NCBI RefSeq assembly: GCF_004331075.1
Contig: NZ_SJNX01000010.1
Span: 1-41,797, forward strand
Length of the DNA stretch: 41,797 bases
Reading direction: 5' to 3'
Origin: Acinetobacter brisouioides
GTDB taxonomy: Bacteria; Pseudomonadota; Gammaproteobacteria; Pseudomonadales; Moraxellaceae
Below, in pieces: positions 29,236 to 38,320 of this stretch. How positions within the stretch are numbered: position 1 is the stretch's first letter; the number at the start of each line of letters is the position of its first letter. Under the pieces are notes generated by a model that was not told the origin of the DNA, did no database searches, and was given only the letters and a program-made list of their open reading frames with translations. Position numbers and translations under genes: made by a program.

Positions 29236-31350
29236 TTAAAATTGTTTGGTAATACTGAGACCCGCGCTCCAGTTGCGTCCTTCCGCAGGTTCAAAATAGC
29301 GTCCATTGCCGTCATTCACAATGACTGAACCAACATAATTGCGGTCAAACAGATTATCGACCCGAGCATAGGTATTGATTACCCAATCCTGCATTTTCCA
29401 TTTGTAGCCAACATCTATTGCAGTAACGGTATAGCTTGGCGCTGCATCGGAGTTAGCATCATTAATATAGATTTTATCCATATAATGCGCTTCGATGCCT
29501 GCAAACGCGCCCGTTTGTGGCTGCCATGCCAAGCGTGCAAAAGCCTGATTTTTTGCAATTCCAGGAATATACGTGCCTTTTTTGACTGTACCCGATGATG
29601 AGCTGAGATCCGAATCAAAGGTCGCATCCAAATAACTGTAGCTTGCCTGCACTTTCAGGTCTTTCCAAAGATTCTTATTCCAAGAAAACTCTACGCCTTG
29701 GCGCTGGGTTTTATCCACATTTTGATAAGTTGCCCGACCATTGACCGTTGCATAAGACACAATGTCATTTTTAGTTTTGCTTTGGAAGGCTGCAAATGTG
29801 AAATATCCCCAAGGATTTTTTGACTTTAAGCCAACTTCATAATTATCGCTACTTGAAGGTTTCAGGTTAAAGTTAAACCCTGCTGCGCCATCGGTACGAT
29901 ATGCCATTTCGGTAAAAGTCGGAGTTTCAAAGCCTTTGGCATAACTGACATACGCTAGTAGCTCAGGAATAATCTGCCAGCTCAGCGCTGCTGAAGGTAA
30001 GGTTTTTGCATATTCGGTTTTTCCACTGTCATTGCCATTACTCAGATAATGGTCATCTGACTTGTAATGGACATTGCTATAACGCACGCCTGTATCTAAG
30101 CGCCAAGTGGGTAAAAACTGCCATGATGCTTGTAGATACGGGTCAATATTCCATAAAGTATTGTCTTCGTTACGACGCAAGTTGCCTTTCAGCCCATAGT
30201 GACCCGCAGCATCGTAGTTATTATAACCTTTTCGGTCTTCATCCATGGCGTCCAGTGCTACACCTGCACTGATACTGGTGTTAGGCAAAAGCTCCTTACC
30301 TGTCCAGCGGAAATCCGCCCCATAATAATTACGGTCAAAATCAATCACGCCACCCGCATTATTGACATTGGCTTGGGTCGATTTTGGAATGGACTGATAC
30401 TGCGTGACATGACGATTACCAACATAGGTCATGGCATACAGCTCATTGTGATCATCTAGCGGCTTTGTCCATGTTACCCCTGTTTGAGTCTGCTCAATTT
30501 CCTTACGGGTGTTGTAGGTCTCCGCACTGCTCACCGCCTGTTTTGGGTTTTGCTGCCAAAGCTGGCGGGTCAACCCCATCGGGTCATCCGCATTGATTTT
30601 GACGTAGTTGGTCACCCAGTTGATTTTACTGCCATCGCTCAAATTCCAGGTCAGCTTGGCATTGTTCAAAACTTTATCTGCCGCACTATGGTCGCGGTAA
30701 CCATCGGTATCGAAATACGAAGAACTGATCACATAGCTCGGTTCATTTTCCGCATGTGCGCCGCCTTGTAACACAATCGAGCTGTTACTGCGTTGGTCGC
30801 TACCACCCGAATAGCCTATTGCCACAGAATCACGTCCCTGACCTTCTTTAGTGGTTGCCAGAATCGCCCCACCCGAAGAGTTGCCATATAGAGATGAAAA
30901 TGGCCCAGTCAGCACTTCCAGATGATCCAGACTTTTCAAGTCAATGTTCGAAGTTTGCCCCTGACCATCGGGCATGGTGGCAGGAATGCCATCGACATAT
31001 AAACGAATACCACGCACCCCAAAAGTCGAGCGTGCCCCAAAACCTCGCATGGAAAGCTGCAAATCTTGCGCGTAATTCTCACGGTTATTCAGTTGTAAAC
31101 TTGGAATCCCCTTGACCACTTCCGTGAGGTTCACCCCAATATTGTCTTGCTGCTTTGGTGCATTTACCCGAAAAACCGAAGCGGGTGTTTTGGCATAGCT
31201 GGTGTCGGTATGTGTCGCTTCAACTTTGATGATTGGCAAATCTTCTTGAATGGCAACGTCATCTTCAGCGTATAAACTTCGACATACGCATACTGTGATC
31301 AACAACATGGCACTTTTCACAGTCAAACTGGCATGCATATTACGCATCAT
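29236..31350 (-). CDS. pqqU: YncD/PqqU-type TonB-dependent receptor, likely PQQ uptake
   Basis: Outer-membrane TonB-dependent receptor of about 704 aa. The protein strongly resembles E. coli YncD, now called PqqU, a receptor for pyrroloquinoline quinone. Near-identical plug blocks include NRENYAQDLQLSMRGFGARS, GIRLYVDGIPATMPDGQGQT and SNIDLKSLDHLEVL. Barrel blocks include TQYQSIPKS, VDPYLQ-like NIDPYLQASWQ, and the C-terminal VDNLFDRNYVGSVIVN and GRYFEP. A signal peptide ends near CRSLYA. Start: several Met codons cluster here; ATG at 31350 has AGGA five bases upstream, while a TTG at 31380 is less likely. It heads a probable operon with the OYE and AEC genes. The substrate is inferred from homology. 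Confidence 0.88.
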   Translation of the reverse strand: MMRNMHASLTVKSAMLLITVCVCRSLYAEDDVAIQEDLPIIKVEATHTDTSYAKTPASVFRVNAPKQQDNIGVNLTEVVKGIPSLQLNNRENYAQDLQLSMRGFGARSTFGVRGIRLYVDGIPATMPDGQGQTSNIDLKSLDHLEVLTGPFSSLYGNSSGGAILATTKEGQGRDSVAIGYSGGSDQRSNSSIVLQGGAHAENEPSYVISSSYFDTDGYRDHSAADKVLNNAKLTWNLSDGSKINWVTNYVKINADDPMGLTRQLWQQNPKQAVSSAETYNTRKEIEQTQTGVTWTKPLDDHNELYAMTYVGNRHVTQYQSIPKSTQANVNNAGGVIDFDRNYYGADFRWTGKELLPNTSISAGVALDAMDEDRKGYNNYDAAGHYGLKGNLRRNEDNTLWNIDPYLQASWQFLPTWRLDTGVRYSNVHYKSDDHYLSNGNDSGKTEYAKTLPSAALSWQIIPELLAYVSYAKGFETPTFTEMAYRTDGAAGFNFNLKPSSSDNYEVGLKSKNPWGYFTFAAFQSKTKNDIVSYATVNGRATYQNVDKTQRQGVEFSWNKNLWKDLKVQASYSYLDATFDSDLSSSSGTVKKGTYIPGIAKNQAFARLAWQPQTGAFAGIEAHYMDKIYINDANSDAAPSYTVTAIDVGYKWKMQDWVINTYARVDNLFDRNYVGSVIVNDGNGRYFEPAEGRNWSAGLSITKQF

Positions 31351-31581
31351 TTTCATCCTAAATCTTTTGAGGGGGAACAATTAGGGCATTCAAAATTGCA
31401 AGCAAAACAATATGCTTCGTGAACAACCAAGGTCAGTGATCTGACAAGTTTATGTTTTGAGTGGTGAACCTTCCTTGTATTCTCGTATTGTAGTAATGCC
31501 ACTGTCCGAACACAAGTTGCGGATATACCTGTTTCTTCGTGCATGCTAAAGTATGCCTTTTCTTGTTGTTATTGTCTTGCT

Positions 31582-32406
31582 ATGCCTGAATTACCCGAAG
31601 TCGAAACGACCAAAAATAGCTTAGCGCCGTTGCTTTTGCAAACTGTTCAACGTGTAGAAGTGCGCCAGCCCCAATTGCGCTGGGTCATTCCACAAGATGT
31701 TGACAAGTTACGTGGTCAAAAACTGTTGGGATTACAACGGCGCTCTAAATATATTTTGGCAAAATTCGAACAAGATAGCATGTTGTGGCATTTGGGTATG
31801 TCAGGCAGTTTTCGGATTTGCGATGCTCAGGATGAACTGCGTAAACACGATCATTTCATTCTAGATTTTGGTGGGCAGCAGTTACGTTATCATGACCCAC
31901 GTCGCTTTGGCTGTATCTTGTGGCTCAACGAAGAATCCCAGCATAAACTGCTTGACCCTCTCGGCCCGGAACCATTGACTGATGCTTTCAATGCTGATTA
32001 TTTGATTCAAAAACTTAAATCCAAGCATGTTGGTATCAAAGTTGCACTGATGGATAATCATATTGTGGTGGGTGTAGGCAATATCTATGCAACAGAAAGT
32101 CTGTTCAATTTGGGAATTCATCCAGCACAACCAGCTTCAAGCCTGAGCCAACAGCAAATCAGTGCCTTGGTGGTGGAGATTAAGCGTATTCTAAATTCTG
32201 CGATTGATCTAGGCGGCTCAACGCTAAGAGACTATACCAATGCCATGGGGGAAAATGGTTACTTTCAGCAAACTTTATTGGCTTATGGGCGTGCAGGTGA
32301 AATGTGTGTCAACTGCGAAACCACACTGGAAAATATCAAACTGGGGCAACGCGCCAGTGTGTTTTGTCCACAATGCCAGCCACTTAAAAAAACAGCAAAA
32401 TCATAA
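31582..32406 (+). CDS. mutM: Formamidopyrimidine-DNA glycosylase
   Basis: Base-excision repair enzyme removing 8-oxoguanine and Fapy lesions. The 274-aa protein begins MPELPEVETT. The N-terminal Pro exposed after Met removal is the catalytic nucleophile, which fixes the start at 31582 despite an upstream in-frame start at 31543. Glu3, the Lys in LQRRSKYIL (K56), and the C-terminal C4 zinc finger (C242, C245, C262, C265, CVNC...CPQC) are all present. The VGVGNIYATESLF helix-two-turn-helix is present. It is followed 20 nt later by ppiC on the same strand and is divergent from the PqqU-type receptor gene. Confidence 0.97.
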   Translation: MPELPEVETTKNSLAPLLLQTVQRVEVRQPQLRWVIPQDVDKLRGQKLLGLQRRSKYILAKFEQDSMLWHLGMSGSFRICDAQDELRKHDHFILDFGGQQLRYHDPRRFGCILWLNEESQHKLLDPLGPEPLTDAFNADYLIQKLKSKHVGIKVALMDNHIVVGVGNIYATESLFNLGIHPAQPASSLSQQQISALVVEIKRILNSAIDLGGSTLRDYTNAMGENGYFQQTLLAYGRAGEMCVNCETTLENIKLGQRASVFCPQCQPLKKTAKS

Positions 32407-32426
32407 CCTGTCAGGAGGCTAAACCT

Positions 32427-32711
32427 ATGCAAACTGCAATTGTACGTCATATCTTGGTCAAGGATAAAACGCTTGCCGAACAGCTGAAGAAAAAAATTCA
32501 GTCAGGTGGTGACTTTTCCAAACTTGCTAAAGAATACTCGACTTGTAATTCAGCAAAACGTGGCGGTGAACTGGGTGAAGTCAAAAAAGGCCAACTGGTA
32601 CCTGTGATTGATAAACTGGTATTTACTGCGGCTGAACGAGTATTGCACGGCCCTATAAAAAGTCAGTTTGGTTTTCATTTACTGGAAATCAAATTTCGTA
32701 TGAATTTTTAA
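32427..32711 (+). CDS. ppiC: Parvulin-type peptidyl-prolyl isomerase
   Basis: A 94-aa single-domain cytoplasmic parvulin, similar in size to E. coli PpiC (93 aa). It has no signal peptide. Conserved parvulin residues appear in VRHILVKDK (His8), GGDFSKLAKEYSTCNS, KRGGELGEVKKGQLVPV and IKSQFGFHLLEI. A perfect AGGAGG site lies 8 nt before the ATG. It is probably cotranscribed with mutM (20-nt gap), with a terminator after it. Confidence 0.95.
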   Translation: MQTAIVRHILVKDKTLAEQLKKKIQSGGDFSKLAKEYSTCNSAKRGGELGEVKKGQLVPVIDKLVFTAAERVLHGPIKSQFGFHLLEIKFRMNF

Positions 32712-32719
32712 ATTAATAC

Positions 32720-32762
32720 GATGTTTAAATACCCGATAAGATTTAAGCATCATTTTAATTTT
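32720..32762. terminator. Bidirectional terminator, ppiC / GGCT-like gene
   Basis: Eleven-bp stem GATGTTTAAAT/ATTTAAGCATC with one G-U pair and a 10-nt loop (32720-32751), then ATTTTAATTTT. It sits between convergent gene ends. The stem is AT-rich, so it is weaker than most others here. Confidence 0.65.
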
Positions 32763-33108
32763 AGGTGTGTGCAGATTTGGCTGTGGAATGCATTTGATAT
32801 GTCCATGCCTGAACCATCTCACCTGACTCAAGCTCAACATCGACCATGACTCGCTGGTATTGAAACCCTTCAAAATCATCCAGCATTTCCCAATTATCTG
32901 CCAGTTTTTCTGTAGAGAAAAGTAAACCCTCGATTTTTTCTGCTTGTGGGTCAAGCACTAACGCAGGCAAACCCTGATCAGGCCCCCAGTCCAGAGTATG
33001 CACAACACCGCGAACATAACCTATTTGCCATTTACCCTCCATATTTCCCAAAATATGTGCATTGGCATGCCCTGGGCGCAATGTGCCATAAGTAAACAAT
33101 TGGTTCAT
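32761..33108 (-). CDS. Gamma-glutamylcyclotransferase (AIG2-like) family protein
   Basis: Small 115-aa protein of the GGCT-like fold. The N-terminal substrate loop YGTLRPG (7-13) and the catalytic Glu region MLDDFEGFQYQRV (E80) are present, with GLPALVLDP between. Family members release 5-oxoproline from gamma-glutamyl compounds, but many small bacterial members have no known substrate. It stands alone, and a stop-region terminator is shared with ppiC. Confidence 0.87.
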   Translation of the reverse strand: MNQLFTYGTLRPGHANAHILGNMEGKWQIGYVRGVVHTLDWGPDQGLPALVLDPQAEKIEGLLFSTEKLADNWEMLDDFEGFQYQRVMVDVELESGEMVQAWTYQMHSTAKSAHT

Positions 33109-33184
33109 CTTTCCCCATCCTGATGCAGCAGAAATATTGATATTATCGCGTATTCATTTTACAAAAAACTGAGTCATCATACAT

Positions 33185-33218
33185 AAAAAAAGCAGCTTGG
33201 TTGCAGCTGCTTTTTTTT
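33185..33218 (-). terminator. mscL terminator
   Basis: Stem GCAGCT/AGCTGC extended by A7 and T8 runs, with a 7-nt loop, 13 nt past the mscL stop. The U-run is strong on both strands, so it probably also stops plus-strand transcripts. Confidence 0.9.
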
Positions 33219-33230
33219 AGTTATACAGAA

Positions 33231-33668
33231 CTATGCTTTCTTTTTTAACTCATCACGAATTTCACGAAGTAACTGGATATCCTCAGGTGTTGCCACGGGT
33301 GCAGGCACAGCTTCTGCTTCTTGTTTACGGCGCATTTTATTAATTAATTTCACCATAATAAACACAACCCAAGCCAAAATAATAAAGTTAATCAGGATAG
33401 TTAAGAAATTACCATAAGTCAGTACGTTAACTCCTGCCTTTTGCATCTCAGCCAAAGATTGCAGATTGTTGGGGTTTTTTCCCAGTATGATGAATTTTTG
33501 AGTAAAGTCGACCCCACCACCTGTAATCAGGGTGATAATCGGCATAATAATGTCTTTGACCAAAGAGTCGACTATTTTACCGAACGCACCACCAATGATG
33601 ACACCCACAGCAAGGTCGATCATGTTGCCTTTTACCGCAAATTCACGAAATTCTTTTAAAATGCTCAT
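33231..33668 (-). CDS. mscL: Large-conductance mechanosensitive channel
   Basis: Inner-membrane pentameric channel that opens under hypo-osmotic shock. The 145-aa protein is the usual length. It has the N-terminal amphipathic segment [33 protein letters not shown], with the pore-lining glycines of helix 1. A periplasmic loop (about 47-75) and helix 2 (about 85-110) follow. The C-terminal cytoplasmic helix ([17 protein letters not shown]) forms the bundle. It is monocistronic, with its own terminator. Confidence 0.97.
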   Translation of the reverse strand: MSILKEFREFAVKGNMIDLAVGVIIGGAFGKIVDSLVKDIIMPIITLITGGGVDFTQKFIILGKNPNNLQSLAEMQKAGVNVLTYGNFLTILINFIILAWVVFIMVKLINKMRRKQEAEAVPAPVATPEDIQLLREIRDELKKKA

Positions 33669-33786
33669 TTAAATCTCCAGTTCTTTTCATCTGAGTTATA
33701 TAATGCGGTATATATTTGTATATGTATTTCCATTTAATTTACTTGGTTTTGGAAATTTTCCAACCCTTTGTAGAAAATCTTATACA

Positions 33787-33820
33787 AAAAAAACCGCTAA
33801 TTAAAATTAGCGGTTTTTTT
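33787..33820 (-). terminator. typA terminator
   Basis: Perfect arms CCGCTAATT and AATTAGCGG flanked by A8 and T7 runs, 16 nt past the typA stop on the minus strand. It is symmetric, so it could work in both directions. Confidence 0.9.
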
Positions 33821-33835
33821 ATGACTTAAGAGAAC

Positions 33836-35671
33836 TTATTTGTCGCGGTTACGCTTACGTTCGTTTTCAGTCAAATAACGCTTACGAATACGAATTGATT
33901 TTGGTGTTACTTCAACTAATTCGTCATCTTCAATGAATTCAAGCGCTTGTTCAAGTGTATATTCAATTGCAGGGACTAAAGTTAAAGCATCATCTGTACC
34001 AGACGCACGAACGTTGGTTAACTGTTTTGCTTTAGTTGGGTTTACAACCATATCGTCTGAACGAGAGTTAATACCCACGATCATCCCTTCGTAAACTTCC
34101 AACTGTGGTTTAGCAAATAAACGACCACGATCTTGTAAACCAAATAACGCATAGCCCAAGCAAGTACCTTGAACCATAGAAATCAATACACCGTTTTGAC
34201 GCTTCGCAACAGTACCTTGTTTAACAGGACCATAGTGAGAGAAGCTTGAAGTCATGATCCCTGTACCAGAAGTCATGGTCAAGAATTCAGAACGGAAACC
34301 GATCAAACCACGTGAAGGAACAGTTGCTTCAATACGGATACGACCTTTACCGTCAACTTCCATATTGGTCATTTCGCCTTTACGATGACCCATTTGTTCC
34401 ATTACAGCACCTTGATGCTGTTCTTCAACGTCAAACGTTACGTTTTCGTATGGCTCTTGTTTTTCACCATCAACTTCTTTGATGATTACTTGTGGACGAG
34501 ATACACCCATTTCAAAGCCTTCACGACGCATGTTTTCGATCAATACAGAAAGGTGAAGCTCACCACGACCAGAAACTTTGAAACGGTCTGGGCTTTCAGT
34601 ATCTTCAACACGAAGCGCTACGTTATGAATCAATTCACGGTCAAGACGTTCACGAATATTACGTGAAGTTACGAATTTACCTTCTTTACCAGCAAATGGT
34701 GAATTGTTTACTTGGAATGTCATCGATACTGTAGGTTCATCTACAGACAATGGCGGTAATGCTTCAACAGTTTTCGGATCACAAATGGTGTCTGAAATGT
34801 TCAGTGCATCAATACCTGTAATACATACGATGTCGCCTGCTGATGCTGAATCAACATCAATACGCTCTAAACCATGGTAACCCATGATTTTTAAAATACG
34901 ACCGTTACGTGTGTTGCCTTCTTTGTCAATCACAGTCACAGGCGTATTGGTTTTTACTGAACCACGTTGAATACGACCAACACCGATTACACCTACGAAG
35001 CTGTTATAGTCAAGTGATGAAATCTGCATTTGGAATGGACCATCAACATCAACTGCTGGTGGTTCAACGATGTCAACAATCGTTTCAAATAGCGGAGTCA
35101 TGTCTTCAGCCAACTCTTCTGGAGAAGGACCAGCAACACCGCGTAAGCCTGAAGCATAAACGATTGGGAAGTCTAATTGTTCATCAGTTGCACCCAAGTT
35201 GTCGAACAAGTCAAATACTTGATCAATTACCCAGTCACAACGTGCGCTTGGTTTATCTACCTTGTTGATGATCACGATTGGTTTCAAACCACGTGCAAAT
35301 GCTTTTTGTGTTACGAAGCGAGTTTGTGGCATTGGGCCTTCTTGTGCATCCACAAGAAGCAATACGCAGTCAACCATCGATAATACACGTTCTACTTCAC
35401 CACCGAAGTCAGCATGTCCCGGGGTGTCCACGATATTGATACGGTAAGTGGTATCAGTACGCTTGTCCAACCAAGTGATCGACGTATTTTTTGCCAAGAT
35501 AGTAATACCACGCTCTGATTCAAGCGCATTCGAATCCATAACACGCTCAATCTCACCCGCGCGGTCACCGAGTGCACCTGATTGTTGTAAAAGTTTATCT
35601 ACGAGAGTAGTTTTACCATGGTCGACGTGCGCGATGATGGCAATATTACGGAGAGTTTTAATATCAGACAT
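33836..35671 (-). CDS. typA: Ribosome-associated GTPase TypA/BipA
   Basis: Translational GTPase that helps 50S subunit assembly and stress adaptation, particularly in the cold. The 611-aa length is normal for the family. It has the EF-G-like G domain with P-loop AHVDHGKTT (14-22), switch region [14 protein letters not shown] and NKVDKPSA. Domains II and III follow with [19 protein letters not shown], then the TypA-specific C-terminal domain from [12 protein letters not shown] to the end. It is divergent from the XanP-type gene. Confidence 0.98.
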   Translation of the reverse strand: MSDIKTLRNIAIIAHVDHGKTTLVDKLLQQSGALGDRAGEIERVMDSNALESERGITILAKNTSITWLDKRTDTTYRINIVDTPGHADFGGEVERVLSMVDCVLLLVDAQEGPMPQTRFVTQKAFARGLKPIVIINKVDKPSARCDWVIDQVFDLFDNLGATDEQLDFPIVYASGLRGVAGPSPEELAEDMTPLFETIVDIVEPPAVDVDGPFQMQISSLDYNSFVGVIGVGRIQRGSVKTNTPVTVIDKEGNTRNGRILKIMGYHGLERIDVDSASAGDIVCITGIDALNISDTICDPKTVEALPPLSVDEPTVSMTFQVNNSPFAGKEGKFVTSRNIRERLDRELIHNVALRVEDTESPDRFKVSGRGELHLSVLIENMRREGFEMGVSRPQVIIKEVDGEKQEPYENVTFDVEEQHQGAVMEQMGHRKGEMTNMEVDGKGRIRIEATVPSRGLIGFRSEFLTMTSGTGIMTSSFSHYGPVKQGTVAKRQNGVLISMVQGTCLGYALFGLQDRGRLFAKPQLEVYEGMIVGINSRSDDMVVNPTKAKQLTNVRASGTDDALTLVPAIEYTLEQALEFIEDDELVEVTPKSIRIRKRYLTENERKRNRDK

Positions 35672-35846
35672 GTAAATTCGATACGCTTTAAATTTGAGGG
35701 CAAATTATACAAAAAAACACTAGCATTGAGTAGTGACAGTTGCCTGACAACAACACTTTTTTCGTCAGACAAGCCGCTTTTTAGTTTGTAAAGGGATGTA
35801 ACTCGATTAGAATAGCTATATCTTGCTTACTATTTATTACAATTCC

Positions 35847-37220
35847 ATGTCGGATTTAGATATATCTCCCCATTCCAATCCTCAACCTGATCTGCTTTTA
35901 GGGCTTAATGACAAACCAAAACCATGGATTGCGTTCTTCGCCGCCTTGCAGCATTTGCTTGCAATCTTGGTTCCGATTTTAACGCCAGGTTTACTGATCT
36001 GTGGGGCACTCAAAGTTCCCGCACATGAAACCACCATGATTTTATCGATGTCTTTAGTCATTTCAGGCATTGCAACTTTTCTACAGTCTAAAAAAGTTGG
36101 CCCACTGGGTGCAGGTTTACTGATCGTACAAGGCACCAGTTTTAACTTTATTGGCCCAATTATGGCGATTGGCAGCATGATGATTGCCAATGGCACACCC
36201 TATCAACAGGTGATGGCCGCCATTTTTGGTGTGGTGATCGCAGGTGCATTTATTGAAATGGGCGTATCACGGGTTTTACCGTGGGTCAAAAAACTGATCA
36301 CGCCACTGGTGACTGGGATTGTAGTTTTACTGATTGGACTCACCTTGATCAAAGAAGGTTTAGTCAGTATGGGCGGTGGTTATGCTGCCATGGCAAATGG
36401 CACATTTGCCAATAGCGATAATCTGATCATGTCCAGTGTAGTTCTTGCCATTATTATTGTGCTCAATCGCATTCCTGTGGTTTGGATCAAAAGCTCAGCA
36501 ATTTTACTGGCTTTGGTGATCGGTTATATCTTGGCAGGCTTTATGGGGCATCTGAACTTTACTGCGTTCCAGCAAGCGCCGACCTTCCAGTTACCAACGC
36601 CATTGCATTTTGGCATCAGTTTTAACTGGTCATTATTTTTACCATTTGCCTTTATTTATTTGGTCACTTCACTCGAAGCGATAGGCGACATTACTGCAAC
36701 CAGTAAGATTTCAAAACAGCCTGTGACAGGTGAAATCTGGATGCAACGCATCAAAGGTGGAGTTTTGGTCAATGGCTTCAACTCTTTGATTGCAGGGATT
36801 TTCAATACATTTCCTAGCTCTGTGTTTGCACAAAATAATGGTGTGATTCAACTGACAGGTGTCGCAAGCCGTTATGTTGGGATTTGGATTGCAGCCATGT
36901 TGGTCTTATTGGGTTTATTTCCTAAAATTGCAGGAATGGTACAAGCTGTACCCGAAGCAGTTCTAGGTGGTGCTGTCATGGTCATGTTTGGTGCAGTTGC
37001 CGCATCAGGCATCAATATTCTGGCAGGTATTAAGCTTGACCGCCGTGCGTTACTGATCATTGCTATTTCTTTAGCACTCGGTCTTGGTATTTCACAAGTT
37101 CCTGACTTTCTAAAGCATATGCCTGAACTCATGCGTAATATTTTCAGTTCTGGCGTAGCAACTGGCGGTATCGCAGCATTATTGCTCAACTTGATTTTAC
37201 CTGACCAAACAGAACAGTAA
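35847..37220 (+). CDS. xanP: NCS2 nucleobase permease, XanP-type (xanthine)
   Basis: Proton-coupled uptake of a purine base, probably xanthine, across the inner membrane. The 457-aa protein has about 12-14 hydrophobic segments. The NCS2 signature QNNGVIQLTGVASRYVG is of the XanP/XanQ subgroup, and the central SLEAIGDITATSKIS carries the conserved Glu. The nominal open frame begins earlier with TTG at 35823. The ATG at 35847 gives MSDLDISPH; neither has a recognisable ribosome site, so the start is uncertain. A terminator follows. Uracil or urate specificity is possible but less likely from the signature. Confidence 0.88.
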   Translation: MSDLDISPHSNPQPDLLLGLNDKPKPWIAFFAALQHLLAILVPILTPGLLICGALKVPAHETTMILSMSLVISGIATFLQSKKVGPLGAGLLIVQGTSFNFIGPIMAIGSMMIANGTPYQQVMAAIFGVVIAGAFIEMGVSRVLPWVKKLITPLVTGIVVLLIGLTLIKEGLVSMGGGYAAMANGTFANSDNLIMSSVVLAIIIVLNRIPVVWIKSSAILLALVIGYILAGFMGHLNFTAFQQAPTFQLPTPLHFGISFNWSLFLPFAFIYLVTSLEAIGDITATSKISKQPVTGEIWMQRIKGGVLVNGFNSLIAGIFNTFPSSVFAQNNGVIQLTGVASRYVGIWIAAMLVLLGLFPKIAGMVQAVPEAVLGGAVMVMFGAVAASGINILAGIKLDRRALLIIAISLALGLGISQVPDFLKHMPELMRNIFSSGVATGGIAALLLNLILPDQTEQ

Positions 37221-37231
37221 TTTTTTTAAAC

Positions 37232-37274
37232 AATGTCCAATCCCAGTGATATGCGGATTGGACATTTTATTTTG
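37232..37274 (+). terminator. xanP terminator
   Basis: Arms AATGTCCAATC and GATTGGACATT (11 bp) with a 13-nt loop, followed by TTATTTTGTG. It ends 12 nt before the rsmC start, so rsmC needs its own promoter or gets read-through. Confidence 0.85.
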
Positions 37275-37288
37275 TGTAGGGTGTCATC

Positions 37289-38311
37289 ATGGATCCTCGA
37301 AGTGAAGTCGTATTGCGCCAGCAAGATCAACTCAAAGGTCGCGTTTTATTTATTCATGCGCCCAATGATCAGCTCCTGATTGAACTGCGCGACACAGTAC
37401 AAAGTAGTATCTGGACATGGAATTTTGCTGATCATCAAGCGCATTTGACTTTGGGTTTGGACAGCCACTTTGCTGTGACATTTCCTGAGCAGAATTTCGA
37501 TCAAGTCATTATTTTTGTTCCAAAATCAAAAGAGTTGCTCAGTTATATCATTCATCAGGTTGCCAGCCATATGCAGCTTGGGCAATCTATTTTCTTGGTG
37601 GGTGAGAAAAAAGGTGGTGTGGAACGTGCAGCCAAACAGTTACAGGCCTATGGCAAAACCCTCAAGCTCGACAGTGCTCGACACTGCCAGTTTTGGCAAC
37701 TGATTCTACAACAACAAGAGCAGGAAAAACCGCTTGAAGCTTGGCTCAAAACCTATGAGATTCAAGTTGCAGATCAAACACTGAAAATTTGCGCTTTACC
37801 AGGTGTCTTTAGCCAAGACCATTTAGATGTTGGAACAGCGGTACTTTTACCATATCTCACCCAAGTCAAATCGGGTAAACTCGCCGACTTTGGCTGTGGT
37901 GCAGGCATTATTAGTTGCTATTTGGCAAAGCTACATCCTGACAATGTCATTCATGCGCTCGATGTCGACGCTTTTGCTTTGAAGTCAACAGAATTGACTT
38001 GCCAACACAATGCCATTTCTGCCAGCCAAATCCAGTTACATGCCGTCACAGGTATTCAAGATGCTCCGACTGGGCTAGATGCCTTGATTAGCAATCCCCC
38101 TTTTCATCAGGGTATTCACACCTCCTATGCAGTGAGTGAAGATTTATGCCAACAGGCAGAAGGTCATCTTCAAGAGCATGGTGAATTATGGATTGTGGCA
38201 AACCGTTTTTTAAATTATCCGATTTTAATTGAGCAGTATTTCGGGCATTGCGACACGAAAACTGATCAACAAGGCTTTAAGGTGTTATATGCCTGTGCAA
38301 CAAACAGATAA
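37289..38311 (+). CDS. rsmC: 16S rRNA m2G1207 methyltransferase
   Basis: SAM-dependent methyltransferase that modifies G1207 of 16S rRNA in the 30S subunit. The 340-aa protein has the usual two-domain layout. A degenerate N-terminal methyltransferase-like half spans about 1-150. The catalytic C-terminal half has the SAM loop DFGCGAGI (200-207), the acidic ALDVDAFAL segment and the NPPFHQG motif (269-275) typical of N2-guanine enzymes. It starts soon after the xanP terminator and ends 9 nt before lysP. Confidence 0.93.
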   Translation: MDPRSEVVLRQQDQLKGRVLFIHAPNDQLLIELRDTVQSSIWTWNFADHQAHLTLGLDSHFAVTFPEQNFDQVIIFVPKSKELLSYIIHQVASHMQLGQSIFLVGEKKGGVERAAKQLQAYGKTLKLDSARHCQFWQLILQQQEQEKPLEAWLKTYEIQVADQTLKICALPGVFSQDHLDVGTAVLLPYLTQVKSGKLADFGCGAGIISCYLAKLHPDNVIHALDVDAFALKSTELTCQHNAISASQIQLHAVTGIQDAPTGLDALISNPPFHQGIHTSYAVSEDLCQQAEGHLQEHGELWIVANRFLNYPILIEQYFGHCDTKTDQQGFKVLYACATNR

Positions 38312-38320
38312 GGAAACTAG

